Positions 44,977 through 54,129 of a stretch of 64,000 nt of DNA are shown one piece after another. The DNA comes from Saccharopolyspora flava. Lineage in GTDB: Bacteria; Actinomycetota; Actinomycetes; Mycobacteriales; Pseudonocardiaceae. Made by a program: the position numbers and the translations under genes. How positions within the stretch are numbered: position 1 is the first letter of the stretch; each line of letters opens with the position of its first letter. The stretch covers positions 1 through 64,000 of the forward strand of contig NZ_FOZX01000010.1 in assembly GCF_900116135.1 (NCBI RefSeq). Reading direction: 5' to 3'. The notes beneath the pieces are model-generated. The model saw nothing but the letters and a program-made list of their open reading frames with translations, was not told the DNA's origin and searched no databases.

Positions 44977-47900
44977 CGGCGCCCCACCATCCCGGGCGGC
45001 GCGATCGCCGGATCGACCACCAGGAAGCGCGCGGTCACCGGGCCGAACCCGGCACCCGAGGCGGTGATGGTGCGCGGACCGGTCTCGTCCTTGGGAAGGA
45101 TCAGCAGCTGCGCCGCGAACCTCCCGTCCGGCCCCGGCAGCGTCGGCGCGGCCGAGGCCGTGATGCCCGGCGACCACTCCAGCCGCACCGGCGTGCCGGG
45201 CGGGAAGTCGACGCCGCGCACCGAGGTGACGAACCCGGGTTCGCCGACCTCCGGCACCGCCACGATCCGGGGTTGCAGCACGCGGTAAGGCCGGGTGGCG
45301 CGGTTGTCACCGGGACCGGAATCCGACCCGCTCGTGCGCACCGTCGCCCCGATCTCCGAGGTCACCGCCGCGTTCGGCGCCAGCACGACGCGCCGCTCCA
45401 CCACGCCGCCCGGCGGCAGATCGGGAAGCGGGCACCGCGCCTGCGCGCAGTCCGGGGGTGCGCTCTCGACCGGAACACCCGGTGGCAGCGCCATGTCCAG
45501 CTCCAGACCGGTCGCCTGCGCCTGGCCGTCGTTGCGGACCGAGAACACCACCTCGGTGCGACCGCCCACATAGGACGGATCGGGTGCGCTGGTCAGACCG
45601 ACAGCGGGATTCGCCTGCAGCGGAGGCTGTTCCGGGCGCACCGGCACCACCGTGCGGGAGGTGTTGTCGCCCGGAGCGCTGTCGCGCACCGAACCCGTCG
45701 CGGTCCAGGTCAGCGGGTGATCACCGGGCGCGGAGCCGGTGAGCTCGGCCGTGACGCGCACCGACTGCCCGGGCTCCAGCACGCCGAGGGAACACCGCGC
45801 GCCGTCGCACGACCCCTGCTCGGCGCGCAACCGGCTCAGCTTCACTCCGGAGGGCACGTTCAGCGTCGCCGTCGTGCCCGGCGAGGTCGCCGGCCCGTTG
45901 TTGCGCACCACGCCCGTGACCGACACCGACCTGTCCACCTGGATCTGGTCCGCCTGCTGCGGTGCGGTCATCGACAGGTCCACCGTCGCCCGCCAGCTCG
46001 GCTCCTTCTGCCTGCCCGGCAACCGGTCGGTGAGCGAGGTGACCTCGCGCGTGGCCGGGTCGAGGATCGACAGGTGCTCGGGCGTGTTGTTGTTGCTGCC
46101 CAACCGCCGGGACAGCACCAGCCGCTTCCCGTCCGGCGACCAGGTGGCGTCGCGCGGCTGGTACGTCCCGGAGCCGTCCGGCAGGTCCGGGACGTCCACG
46201 CAGCTGTTCTGACCGCGCGGCAGCAGCACCTCGCAGCGGTTTCCGTCCAGGTAGATCCGGTACAGCCCGTCGCGCTCGCGGTTGAACACGATGCTGCGCC
46301 CGTCCGGCGCGAACACCGGGCTGTCGTCGACCACCTCGCACTGGCAGATCGTGTCGCTGAGGTCCTGCTGCCCGCCCAGGTCGTCGGCGCGGGCGATCCA
46401 GATGTGGTTGCGCCGCTGCTCGTCCGGCACGTCGGAGACCCGGCCGCGGCTGAACGCGAACCGCGTCCCGTCCGGCGACCACGCGGGCTGGGTGTCATCG
46501 AGCGCCGGATCCGAGTTGCCCAGCCGCTTGGTCACCTCACCCGAGTCGACGTCCACGACGACGATGCGGCTGCGACCGCGGTCCTCGGCCGGGGTCAGCG
46601 CACCCGGTGACCTGCGGGCCACCGCGATCGACCGGCCGTCCGGCGACCAGGCGACGTCGGACTCCCAGTCGTCGGCCTGCCGATCGGCGATGGGCAGCCG
46701 CCGGGCGTTGGAGCCGTCGGCGTCGACCAGCCAGATCCGCTGCACCCGCTGCCCGCCGGAGTCCTCGAAGCGGCTGACCGCGATCTGCGAGCCGTCGGGG
46801 GAGTAGGCCTGCCGCTCGGTCCACGGGTCGTAGCCCTCGTTCGGGGTGAACACCAGGCGGGAATCCCGGTAGGCGTTCGGGTCCTCCGTCATCACGTTCA
46901 CGCCCAGATCGCGGGGATCGACCCCGTCGGACCGGATGTCCTGCAACCGCACCACGTTCCGCGACGACGCCGTGGTGCGCGCGACCACCAGGCGCCCGAC
47001 CCCGCCGCCGGTGAACCAGGTGGGCGAGTCGACCTGGCGGTCCTCCGACAGCAGCCTGCGCGCGGGCGCCGAGGCCGGCGAGTCCGAGGCGTCGACCTGG
47101 AAGACCTGGTCGTCGATGCCGTCCGGCTGCGGGTTCGCGGCCGGGTAGGTGGGGCTGAGGAACAGCAGCCGCCGGCCGTCCGGCATCCACCGGGGTTGCC
47201 GCGTCTGCCAGCCCGGATCGTCGGCGAACAGCGCCCGGCCCGTTCCGGTGCCGTCCAAGATCCGCACCTGGTGCGCGGCGCTGTCGTCGGGGGAATCGGC
47301 CTCGTAGTGGGTGTAGGCGATGCGGTCGGGTTCGACCGGGTTCCACGACGGTTCCCCGGCCGAGCCCGACGGCTCGTCGGTCAAGCGGCGCAGCGCGCCA
47401 CCCGAGGCGGGCTGGTCGTAGATCTGCCACCGGCCGCCCGCGTCGCAGGCGAAGGCGATCCGCGAGCCGTCCGGTGAGAACGTCGGGTGCGTCTCGTTGT
47501 TCGCGGTGTCGGACAGCCGGTGCGCCCCGCTGCCGTCGGTGCGCGCCAGCCACAGGTCGCGATCGCCGTCCGACCCGGCCGAATCGAACGCCACCCACCG
47601 CAGGTCCGGCGAGAGCTCGGGATTGGCCGCGTCCACGCCCCGCGTGAGGCGCCGGACGGTGCCGTCGGTGTCGCGCAGGTAGACCTGCGGGGTCTTCTCG
47701 TCGCGCAGGCTGGTGAACACCAGCAGCCCGTCGCGGGAGGAGACGTCCTGGTCGAAGTGCTGCCGCGGCTCGTCGAACAGCGGCGACGTCGGTGCCTGAT
47801 CCGTCAACCCGCCGATGCCCAGGCTGCGATGCCCGGTCCCGGCGTAGGAGATGCGACTCGCCTCCACCGCGTCCGCCCGGGGCTGGGCGGCCGCCGGGGC

Positions 47901-48014
47901 TTGTGCGACCGTCGTCGGGAGGCTGATCAGCCCGCACAGCAGCAGGATCACACCGAGCAGGACGATTCCCCAGCGGGTTCGCCCGTGCCGGAAACCGGGC
48001 ACGTTGCCGATCAC
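44973..48014 (-). CDS. secreted PD40 beta-propeller protein with CARDB-like domains, first gene of the eCIS accessory operon
   Basis: A protein of about 1013 residues. GTG 48014 is preferred over 48020 because the GGAGG lies 6 nt before the former and touches the latter. A membrane-targeting N-terminus (hydrophobic stretch near 15-40, then AQA) precedes more than ten TolB/WD40-like PD40 repeats (pattern FSPDGSRIAFACD, WSPDGRSIAVARR). From about residue 660 come two or three Ig-like CARDB/DUF11 domains (SVTGVVRNNGPAT, VVFSVRNDGQAQATGL). It probably sits outside the membrane or is anchored there. Its 4-bp overlap with DUF4255 ties it to the injection system, where it may bind wall or partner proteins. 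Confidence 0.87.
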   Translation of the reverse strand: MIGNVPGFRHGRTRWGIVLLGVILLLCGLISLPTTVAQAPAAAQPRADAVEASRISYAGTGHRSLGIGGLTDQAPTSPLFDEPRQHFDQDVSSRDGLLVFTSLRDEKTPQVYLRDTDGTVRRLTRGVDAANPELSPDLRWVAFDSAGSDGDRDLWLARTDGSGAHRLSDTANNETHPTFSPDGSRIAFACDAGGRWQIYDQPASGGALRRLTDEPSGSAGEPSWNPVEPDRIAYTHYEADSPDDSAAHQVRILDGTGTGRALFADDPGWQTRQPRWMPDGRRLLFLSPTYPAANPQPDGIDDQVFQVDASDSPASAPARRLLSEDRQVDSPTWFTGGGVGRLVVARTTASSRNVVRLQDIRSDGVDPRDLGVNVMTEDPNAYRDSRLVFTPNEGYDPWTERQAYSPDGSQIAVSRFEDSGGQRVQRIWLVDADGSNARRLPIADRQADDWESDVAWSPDGRSIAVARRSPGALTPAEDRGRSRIVVVDVDSGEVTKRLGNSDPALDDTQPAWSPDGTRFAFSRGRVSDVPDEQRRNHIWIARADDLGGQQDLSDTICQCEVVDDSPVFAPDGRSIVFNRERDGLYRIYLDGNRCEVLLPRGQNSCVDVPDLPDGSGTYQPRDATWSPDGKRLVLSRRLGSNNNTPEHLSILDPATREVTSLTDRLPGRQKEPSWRATVDLSMTAPQQADQIQVDRSVSVTGVVRNNGPATSPGTTATLNVPSGVKLSRLRAEQGSCDGARCSLGVLEPGQSVRVTAELTGSAPGDHPLTWTATGSVRDSAPGDNTSRTVVPVRPEQPPLQANPAVGLTSAPDPSYVGGRTEVVFSVRNDGQAQATGLELDMALPPGVPVESAPPDCAQARCPLPDLPPGGVVERRVVLAPNAAVTSEIGATVRTSGSDSGPGDNRATRPYRVLQPRIVAVPEVGEPGFVTSVRGVDFPPGTPVRLEWSPGITASAAPTLPGPDGRFAAQLLILPKDETGPRTITASGAGFGPVTARFLVVDPAIAPPGMVGRR

Positions 48015-48128
48015 GATCACCCTCCGCCCGATCGATGCCTCCCCGCAGCTTCACCCGTTCCCGCTTCGGTGCCCAGGAACCGACAGGCACCGAAGCGGGA
48101 AGAGCGGAGGCACTTTCGGGCAAGCCGG

Positions 48129-48752
48129 CTAGATCAAGCCCTGCCGCATCGCGTATCCGACCGCGTGCGCCCGGTTGCGCAGCTGGAGGCGCGTGGTGAC
48201 CTCCTGCAGGATGTTCTTCACCGTCCGCTCGGAGTAGGACATCTTCGTCGCGATTTCCCGGGTGTCGAAACCGTCGGAGATCAGCCGCAGAACCTCGCCC
48301 TCCCGCGCCGACAACGTCGAGAGCGTCGCGCCGGAGGCGCTCGGAACGCCGCGCTGCAGGCGGCCCACGTGATCCAGCAGTCTGCCGAGCATGTCGCCGG
48401 GCAGCACCCCCTCGCCGCGGATCAGCGCGGTCACCAGCCCCACCAGCCGATCGGCGTCGGCGTCGCGTCTGCGCAGCACCGCCGCCACCCCGCACTCGAT
48501 GCTGGTCTGCAGCGCGTCCTGCCCGAACTCGCCGATGATGAGCCCGGTGCGGACCGCGGACGTGCGCTGCAACCTGCGCAGCACCTGCTCGTTCTCCTCG
48601 TCCAGCCGGTCGACCACGACCAGCGCGACCTCCGCGCGCTCCGCCTCATCGGCTCTGAGCACCTCCACCTCCGGGCGCGGGCGCAGCTGGTGGCTGACGC
48701 CGCTCTCCAGGATGGGATCGGCCGCGCATATCGCGACCGGAACTCTCGTCAT
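48129..48752 (-). CDS. LuxR/NarL-type transcriptional regulator of the eCIS locus
   Basis: A 207-residue protein with a receiver-like N-terminal domain that lacks a clear phospho-Asp pattern (MTRVPVAICAADPILESGVSHQL, then VALVVVDRLDEENEQVL) and a C-terminal LuxR HTH (LSAREGEVLRLISDGFDTREIATKMSYSERTVKNIL). There is no kinase nearby, so it is an orphan, possibly working without phosphorylation. GGAGG precedes ATG 48752. It heads the leftward eCIS accessory operon (115 bp ahead of the propeller gene) and is divergent from a CARDB-like membrane protein. Confidence 0.9.
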   Translation of the reverse strand: MTRVPVAICAADPILESGVSHQLRPRPEVEVLRADEAERAEVALVVVDRLDEENEQVLRRLQRTSAVRTGLIIGEFGQDALQTSIECGVAAVLRRRDADADRLVGLVTALIRGEGVLPGDMLGRLLDHVGRLQRGVPSASGATLSTLSAREGEVLRLISDGFDTREIATKMSYSERTVKNILQEVTTRLQLRNRAHAVGYAMRQGLI

Positions 48753-48897
48753 CGGCTCTCCTCCCTCAGAACCAGCCCCCTCATCCAGTGTTACGCCAAT
48801 TCCCGGTCTCGCGGGACGGCCATTCGGGGAAGGAAGCTGTGGAACGGGCCATGGCGAAGGGTTTTTGCGCTCATGCGAGCGACTTTCGGCCCAATTT

Positions 48898-48907
48898 CGG
48901 TATATTC
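48898..48907 (+). promoter_or_regulatory. candidate -10 region CGGTATATTC
   Basis: CGGTATATTC here is identical to 16151-16160 upstream of the aldolase gene and stands out in GC-rich DNA. It lies about 110 bp before the GTG of the membrane-protein gene at 49019. No clear -35 box is seen. Confidence 0.3.
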
Positions 48908-49018
48908 CAAGAAATCGGGCCGGGCAATGGCCGATGCCCCGCAGGGTCACTTCCGCTGCCTTCGCGTTGCCCTCGCCGCTCTCAACTCGGCGGCAGGGCG
49001 GCGCATAGGTTTTCGTCC

Positions 49019-50266
49019 GTGACGACTCAGGCCGAATTCGACGGCGAGCGGGTGGAAGTCGCGCCCGGCGGTGAGGCAACTGCGAATTTCACCGTGCGCA
49101 ACAACACCGACATCGTCGAGGCGTACGAGTTCGAAGTCATCGGCGAATGCGCGGACTGGACCGCGGTGATCCCCGAACGCCTCCCGGTCTACCCGGGCGA
49201 GCAGGGCACCGTCACGCTCGTGCTGCGCCCGCCGCAGTCCGCCGACGTGCCCGCGGGCGAGGTGCCGCTGGCCGTGCGGGTCGTGCCGGTCGAGCAGCCC
49301 GACCTCGTCGCCGTGCCGGAGACGACCGTCGTCATCGCCCCGTTCCACCGCTTCCGCGGCGCGCTCACCCCGCAGCGGCGACGCGGGTGGCGCAGCGGCC
49401 GGTTCGTGGTGTCGGTGCACAACCAGGGCAACACCCCCATCGCCGTTCCGCTCGCGGCCACCGACCCGGCCGAGGAGCTCGCCTTCTCCTTCGAGTCCGA
49501 CCGGCTCGCGCTCAACCCCGGCGACCGCGCCGAGATCCGCCTGCGGGTGCGCGCGGGCGGGCTCATCTGGTTCGGCAAACCCGCGTCGAAACCCTTCCAC
49601 GTCACCGCGTCCGGCAGCGCCGAGGAAGCCGACACTGAAGGGCTCGACGGCGAGCTCCTGCAGGTGCCGCTGCTGCCGCGGTGGCTGCTGGCCCTGCTCG
49701 GGTTGCTGCTGGCGCTGCTGCTGCTCTGGTACACCCTCGTGCTGCCCGAGCTGACGAGCGCCGCGCAGGAGGCCGCGCGCCGCGAGACCCAGCAGATGGT
49801 GGCCGACGGCGAGCTCGGCCCGCCACCTCCACCCGGTGGCGAGCAGCCGCCGCCCGGTGAGCCCGGCGGCGGCGAACCGCCCCCGCCCGCGAACCCGGCG
49901 GCCGCCGGTCAGCAGCACTCGGCGACCATCGAGCTCAACACCAGGCCGGGCGGCTCGGCGGTGCGCTCCTACGAGGTCCCGGAGGGACAGGACTTCTACG
50001 TCACCGACCTCGTGCTGGCCAACTACCAGGGCGACGAAGGGCTGCTGACCATCGAGTTCGACGGGCGGATCATCACCACGATCGCGCTGGAGACCTTCCG
50101 CAACCAGGACTACCACTGGGTGACGCCGATCAAGATCCCCAGCGAGGCGACCGTCGAGGCGACGGTGCGCTGCGCCCGCCCGGGCACGCCGCCCTACGGT
50201 CCGACGGCGTCCCGCTGCGTGCAGCAGCTCAACGCGAGCGGGTCGCTGGCGCCCGCTCCGCGCTGA
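49019..50266 (+). CDS. membrane protein with N-terminal CARDB-like domains, divergent from the eCIS regulator
   Basis: A 415-residue protein from GTG 49019. Two N-terminal immunoglobulin-like domains (VEVAPGGEATANFTVRNNTDIVEAYEFEV; WRSGRFVVSVHNQGNTPIAVPL) are followed by one membrane helix near 220-242 (LLALLGLLLALLLLWYTLVL), a Pro/Gly linker, and a C-terminal beta domain of about 110 residues (EVPEGQDFYVTDLVLANYQGDEG). There is no signal peptide, so the N-terminal domains face the cytoplasm if the helix is a signal anchor. Proteins of this build occur beside actinobacterial eCIS loci. It may dock the particle at the membrane (inference). Confidence 0.82.
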   Translation: MTTQAEFDGERVEVAPGGEATANFTVRNNTDIVEAYEFEVIGECADWTAVIPERLPVYPGEQGTVTLVLRPPQSADVPAGEVPLAVRVVPVEQPDLVAVPETTVVIAPFHRFRGALTPQRRRGWRSGRFVVSVHNQGNTPIAVPLAATDPAEELAFSFESDRLALNPGDRAEIRLRVRAGGLIWFGKPASKPFHVTASGSAEEADTEGLDGELLQVPLLPRWLLALLGLLLALLLLWYTLVLPELTSAAQEAARRETQQMVADGELGPPPPPGGEQPPPGEPGGGEPPPPANPAAAGQQHSATIELNTRPGGSAVRSYEVPEGQDFYVTDLVLANYQGDEGLLTIEFDGRIITTIALETFRNQDYHWVTPIKIPSEATVEATVRCARPGTPPYGPTASRCVQQLNASGSLAPAPR

Positions 50267-50409
50267 AGCGTGTTCACGTTCCGCGCACGAGAGGGTGAAC
50301 CCACCCTGTGAAGTCCCCGAACGAGTGATCTCCGGTGGCTGCGGGCAACAGGTCTGGTTAGAACGTTGCGCAGCCGATCTTGTCACTCGAGGGGACCCAG
50401 GAGGGTTTC

Positions 50410-51153
50410 GTGCCGAAGTCAAGACACCGCGCTCCCACCGCCTGCTTGCGCCAGTGGATCACCTGGGCGGTGGCGGCCCTGGTGGCCGCCGCCGCGTTCG
50501 CCGTCCTCGCCCCGATCGGCGGGCAGATGCCCGTCATCTGGACGTTCGTGCTGCTCCTGCTGTGCTTCGCCACCGGGTCGATGGCCGGCTCGATGCTGCT
50601 GTCCCGGCCGCTGCGCCAGGACGGGCACCTGGTGTTCTCGGCCGTCCGGGAACCCGAGGCCATCGAGCAGGCGCCCGTCGAACGCCCCAAGTCCCTGCCC
50701 GCCCCCGAACGCCCCAACACCGCCCCGCGCACCGACGAGACCCCGGCCTTCGCCACCTCCGACGACCTGGAGGTGACGGTCCTGGTCTCCGGCAACGACG
50801 GCTCGGAGCAGTCCGGCGGCGAACTCGCCGGAGCCGGGTTCGCCGACCTCAGCGCCGCCTACGTCGTCCCCGTCATCCCCGCCCAGCAGGCCCGGGACTC
50901 GGTCAGCGAGGGCGAAACCGGTGCGGACGAGCCGGATTCGGGCCCGTACCCGGGCGCGGTGAAGGCCAAGCCCAACGGTAAGTCGCCGCGCAGCGACTAC
51001 CGCGTCAAGGGCAACGCCCGCTCCAAGCGCTACCACACGATGCAGTCGCCCTACTACGAGCGGACCAAGGCCAGCGTCTGGTTCCGCTCGGCCGCCGACG
51101 CCGAAGCCGCCGGCTTCTCCGCCTGGAACAGTCGCACCAAGAACCCGCTCTGA
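50410..51153 (+). CDS. two-helix membrane protein with C-terminal sunset domain (ArfC-like)
   Basis: A 247-residue protein. AGGAGG precedes GTG 50410; the in-frame TTG upstream has no such site. Two hydrophobic helices near residues 16-38 and 43-63 lead into a long disordered acidic linker. The C-terminal 45 residues are a sunset domain: YRVKGNARSKRYHTMQSPYYERTKASVWF, then AEAAGFSAWN. Sunset domains in mycobacteria follow channel accessory protein ArfC and are thought to bind outside the membrane. The function here is unknown. It stands alone. Confidence 0.85.
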   Translation: MPKSRHRAPTACLRQWITWAVAALVAAAAFAVLAPIGGQMPVIWTFVLLLLCFATGSMAGSMLLSRPLRQDGHLVFSAVREPEAIEQAPVERPKSLPAPERPNTAPRTDETPAFATSDDLEVTVLVSGNDGSEQSGGELAGAGFADLSAAYVVPVIPAQQARDSVSEGETGADEPDSGPYPGAVKAKPNGKSPRSDYRVKGNARSKRYHTMQSPYYERTKASVWFRSAADAEAAGFSAWNSRTKNPL

Positions 51154-51220
51154 TCTGGGGCGACGCCGTCCGGTGGTGCATGCTCGACGCGGCCGGACGA
51201 ATTCTCCGGGAGGAGAGGCG

Positions 51221-51532
51221 ATGTACCGAATGACCGTGATCTACGACCACCCCGACGACCCCGAGGCGTTCCTGCGGCACTACCGCGAGGTGCACGCGGT
51301 GCTCACGAGCAAGATGCCCAAGCTGCGGTCCTACCAGTGGGGCGTGTGCGAGATGCCCGACGGCAGCACCCCGCCGCACTTCGTGGTCGCCACCCTCGAC
51401 TGGGCCAGCAAGGACGACGCGCTCGCGGCCATGCAGTCCCCGGAGGGACAGGCGGGCGCCGCCGACCTCGGCGGCTTCACCGAGCCGGATAAGGTTCGCC
51501 TGGTTTTCTCGGAGCTCACCGACGCCGTCTAG
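51221..51532 (+). CDS. EthD-family protein
   Basis: A 103-residue ferredoxin-like-fold protein with the EthD opening (YRMTVIYDHPDDPEAFLRHYREVH), VPKMP-like turn (LTSKMPKLRSYQ) and FVVATLDWASKDDALAAMQSPEGQ. EthD proteins assist or carry out small oxidative or cyclising steps. ATG 51221 has GGAGGAGAGG upstream. It is 9 bp before a PadR regulator on the same strand, so both form one operon. Confidence 0.9.
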   Translation: MYRMTVIYDHPDDPEAFLRHYREVHAVLTSKMPKLRSYQWGVCEMPDGSTPPHFVVATLDWASKDDALAAMQSPEGQAGAADLGGFTEPDKVRLVFSELTDAV

Positions 51533-51541
51533 CCTGGCGGG

Positions 51542-52057
51542 GTGGATTTGGCGTTGCCTGAGTGGACCGTGCTCGCACTGCTGCGGGAGGAGTCCCGGCA
51601 CGGCTTCGCGCTGGCCGGGCTCACCGCGCGGCAGGGCGAGCTGGGCCGGGTCTGGCACGTCCCGAAACCGATGATCTACCGCGCGCTGGACCGGCTGACC
51701 AAGGCCGAGCTCATCGCTCCGTCCGGTGTGGAGTCCGATCGCGGCCCGTCGCGGACGGTGTTCGCGCTGACCGACTCCGGGCGCGACGCGGTGGAGGAGT
51801 GGCTGCACCGGCCGGTCGAGCACGTGCGGGAGATGCGCTCCACGCTGCTGATGAAGCTGGCGCTGCTGGACCGCCGCGATCTCGACCGCGCCCCGCTGCT
51901 GCGGCGGCAGCGGGAGGTGCTGGAGCCGATCGTCAGCGCCCTCGACCAGGAGCGCGCCGACGGCGACGGCTTCACCGAAGTGCTCATGACCTGGCGCTAC
52001 ACCAGCGCCGACGCCGCGCTGCGGTTCGTCGCGGAGCTGGAGTCCCAGGCCGAGTAG
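51542..52057 (+). CDS. PadR-family transcriptional regulator
   Basis: A 171-residue PadR protein: LPEWTVLALLREESRHGFALAGLTARQGELGRVWHVPKPMIYRALDRLTKAELI is the winged helix with the typical second-strand Tyr, and a C-terminal helical dimer domain follows. PadR proteins repress aromatic-acid or drug-response genes. GTG start 9 bp after the EthD gene. It probably controls that operon. Its stop lies 2 bp from the end of the converging HTH gene. Confidence 0.9.
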   Translation: MDLALPEWTVLALLREESRHGFALAGLTARQGELGRVWHVPKPMIYRALDRLTKAELIAPSGVESDRGPSRTVFALTDSGRDAVEEWLHRPVEHVREMRSTLLMKLALLDRRDLDRAPLLRRQREVLEPIVSALDQERADGDGFTEVLMTWRYTSADAALRFVAELESQAE

Positions 52058-52059
52058 TT

Positions 52060-53034
52060 TCAGCGCAGTCCGGCGCGGCGGCGGACCCACGAGGGCGGCT
52101 GACCGCACTCGGCGGCGATCTCGCGCCAGGCCATCCCGGCCGCGCGCCGGTCGTCGAGGTAGTCGGTGATGGTGGCGAAGCCGAACTCGGCGGCCACCCG
52201 CGCGGCCCGCTCGGCGCAGCGCTCCCGGTTGGTGGCGTGCGCGGTCTTGGCGATGCCGTGGCGAGCCAGGGCCGTCTCGACGGCGCCGCGCCCGAACCCG
52301 ACCTCGTGGGCGATGGCCCGGATTGACCGGCGCTGCAGCACGTGCCGGTCGTGCAGGTAGTCGGCCACCGAGCTGAAACCCCACTCGCCGATCCGTGCCA
52401 GCCACGGTGCGTCGAACCGGCGACCTGCGGCGATTCCCTCGATCTCGCGGGCTGTTTCGGCGTCCACGCTGGACAGGTGGCGGCACAGCCAGTCCTTGTG
52501 CAGTCCCGCTTCCCGGCTGATGGCCGCCAGGCTGCGGCCGGCCGCGACCCGGTCCCGCACCAGCGAGCCGATGTCGGCGAAACCCAGTGCGGCAGCGGCG
52601 TTCCGGGCGGTCTCGCGCAGCTTCGCCAGCTTCTGCCGCCGGGTTCCCTCGGCACGGGCGGCGGGGGAGATGGCCGCCAGCGTGCGCAGCGTCTTGGCGC
52701 GGCGCTGCTCGGGTTGCCTGCGGCCGCGCGAGGCGCGGGCGGCGGCCTTGGTGAGCTCACCGCTGCGCAGCCAGACCTCGCCCTGCTCGCACCCCGCGCG
52801 CACGTGCGGGTCCCGCAGCCGCCGGGTGCGCATCGCCACCGCCCGCCGCTGACGCGTGCCCTCGCCTTCCAACGACTGGTTGCGCTCCAGGCCGAAGGCC
52901 TCGCGGTAGGCGAGGTGGGTCCAGCCGTGCGCGGACAGGTGGGCGGGGATGGAGCGGAACCACTGCCCGCACAGGTGGCACAGCACCCGGTCTCCTTCGC
53001 GGACCACGACGCCGGTCGGTGCGTACTGCGACAA
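52060..53034 (-). CDS. zinc-finger (MucR/Ros-like) protein with several HTH-like modules
   Basis: A protein of about 324 residues. TTG 53034 is chosen because GGGAGG lies 5 nt before it; a GTG at 53052 lacks such a site. Near the N-terminus is a C2H2-like motif in the Ros/MucR style: CHLCGQWFRSIPAHLSAHGWTHLAYREAFGL. After a basic region come repeated helix-turn-helix-like units, each of the form LGFADIGSLVRDRVAAGRSLAAISREAGLHKDWL, WGFSSVADYLHDRH...IAHEVGFGRGAVE, and FGFATITDYLDDRRAAGMAWREIAAECG. It is a DNA-binding protein by appearance; targets are unknown. Confidence 0.8.
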   Translation of the reverse strand: MSQYAPTGVVVREGDRVLCHLCGQWFRSIPAHLSAHGWTHLAYREAFGLERNQSLEGEGTRQRRAVAMRTRRLRDPHVRAGCEQGEVWLRSGELTKAAARASRGRRQPEQRRAKTLRTLAAISPAARAEGTRRQKLAKLRETARNAAAALGFADIGSLVRDRVAAGRSLAAISREAGLHKDWLCRHLSSVDAETAREIEGIAAGRRFDAPWLARIGEWGFSSVADYLHDRHVLQRRSIRAIAHEVGFGRGAVETALARHGIAKTAHATNRERCAERAARVAAEFGFATITDYLDDRRAAGMAWREIAAECGQPPSWVRRRAGLR

Positions 53035-53101
53035 GACTGCCTCCCGCCTCACTAGTAACAGTGAGACTAGCGGGTCGGACGATCTTCGGGAAGCCCTGGC
53101 C

Positions 53102-53989
53102 TCAGCGGGCGAGGGCCCGCGAGATCAGGCCGTGCAGGAGTTCGTCGACGAGCTCGGGGTGCTCCAGGGTCACCATGTGCCCGGAGCGCGGGATCATCGC
53201 GAGTCGCGAGCCCGGCACCGCGTCGGCGATCGCGCTGCTGCGCTCCGGCGGGATCGTCCGGTCCTGCTCGGCGCCGATCACCAGCGTCTCGACCCCGGCG
53301 AACGCGGGTAGGGCCGCGCGGCGGTCGAGGGTGAGGAACTGCGGGACCAGCGCGATCAGCGCGTGCACCGGGTTCGACCGGGTCAGCTGGAGCACGAAGT
53401 CCACCAGCGGCGGCGGCACCCGCGAGGCGAAGGCGAAGCTGCGCGCCACCAGCAGCGCGGCCCGCCGCATCGCCTGGCAGGACACCCGGGTCAGCCGCAG
53501 CCGGTCGATGGCGGCCAGTACCAGGTTCGCCGCCTGCGGCGGCAGCACGGCCCGGGCGTTGACCGGAGCGGCCGCGGTGGTCACGAGCCCGGCGCCGACG
53601 ACGCGCTCGGCGAAGAGATCGGGGTGGCGCTCGGCGAAGGCCATGACCCCCATGCCGCCCATCGAGTGCCCCACCAGCACGACCGGCCCGGCCGGGGCCG
53701 CCTGGTCGATCACGGCGGCGAGGTCGTCGCCGAGCTGGTCGAGGGTCAGCCGGTCGAGGTCGCCGAGCTCGGAGCCGCCGTGCCCGCGCTGGTCGTAGCA
53801 GACCACGCGGGCGCGGCGGGCCAGCGAGGAGCGCTGGAACAGCCACATGGCGCTGTCGGCCAGGTAGCCGTGGCAGAGCACGACCGTCACCGGGGCGTCC
53901 GGATCACCCTCGACCTCCACGTGCAGCCGCACTCCGTCGGTGGCGGTGACGGCGGCCGAGCGAGTCGCGGCCCTCGGTGGACTGGTCAT
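53102..53989 (-). CDS. alpha/beta-hydrolase
   Basis: A 295-residue cytoplasmic alpha/beta-hydrolase: VVLCHGYLADSAMW for the oxyanion hole, VCYDQRGHGGSE, nucleophile elbow GHSMGGMG, acid region EQDRTIPPE, and catalytic His in PRSGHMVTLEHPE. Esterase, lactonase or epoxide-hydrolase-like activity is possible. ATG 53989 is used; an alternative GTG at 54019 lacks a ribosome site. It stands alone. Confidence 0.9.
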   Translation of the reverse strand: MTSPPRAATRSAAVTATDGVRLHVEVEGDPDAPVTVVLCHGYLADSAMWLFQRSSLARRARVVCYDQRGHGGSELGDLDRLTLDQLGDDLAAVIDQAAPAGPVVLVGHSMGGMGVMAFAERHPDLFAERVVGAGLVTTAAAPVNARAVLPPQAANLVLAAIDRLRLTRVSCQAMRRAALLVARSFAFASRVPPPLVDFVLQLTRSNPVHALIALVPQFLTLDRRAALPAFAGVETLVIGAEQDRTIPPERSSAIADAVPGSRLAMIPRSGHMVTLEHPELVDELLHGLISRALAR

Positions 53990-54129
53990 CGAGCACCGCG
54001 CCTTCCGTTCGGGGAGCACGGCCGTGACCGAACCGTGACGTTCCCACGAAGGTAACGGAAGGTAGTTGGCCTTTCAAGGTGTCACTTGTTTGGCCTAAGT
54101 AAGCGTCGCGATGCGGCTACTCAGGGTGT

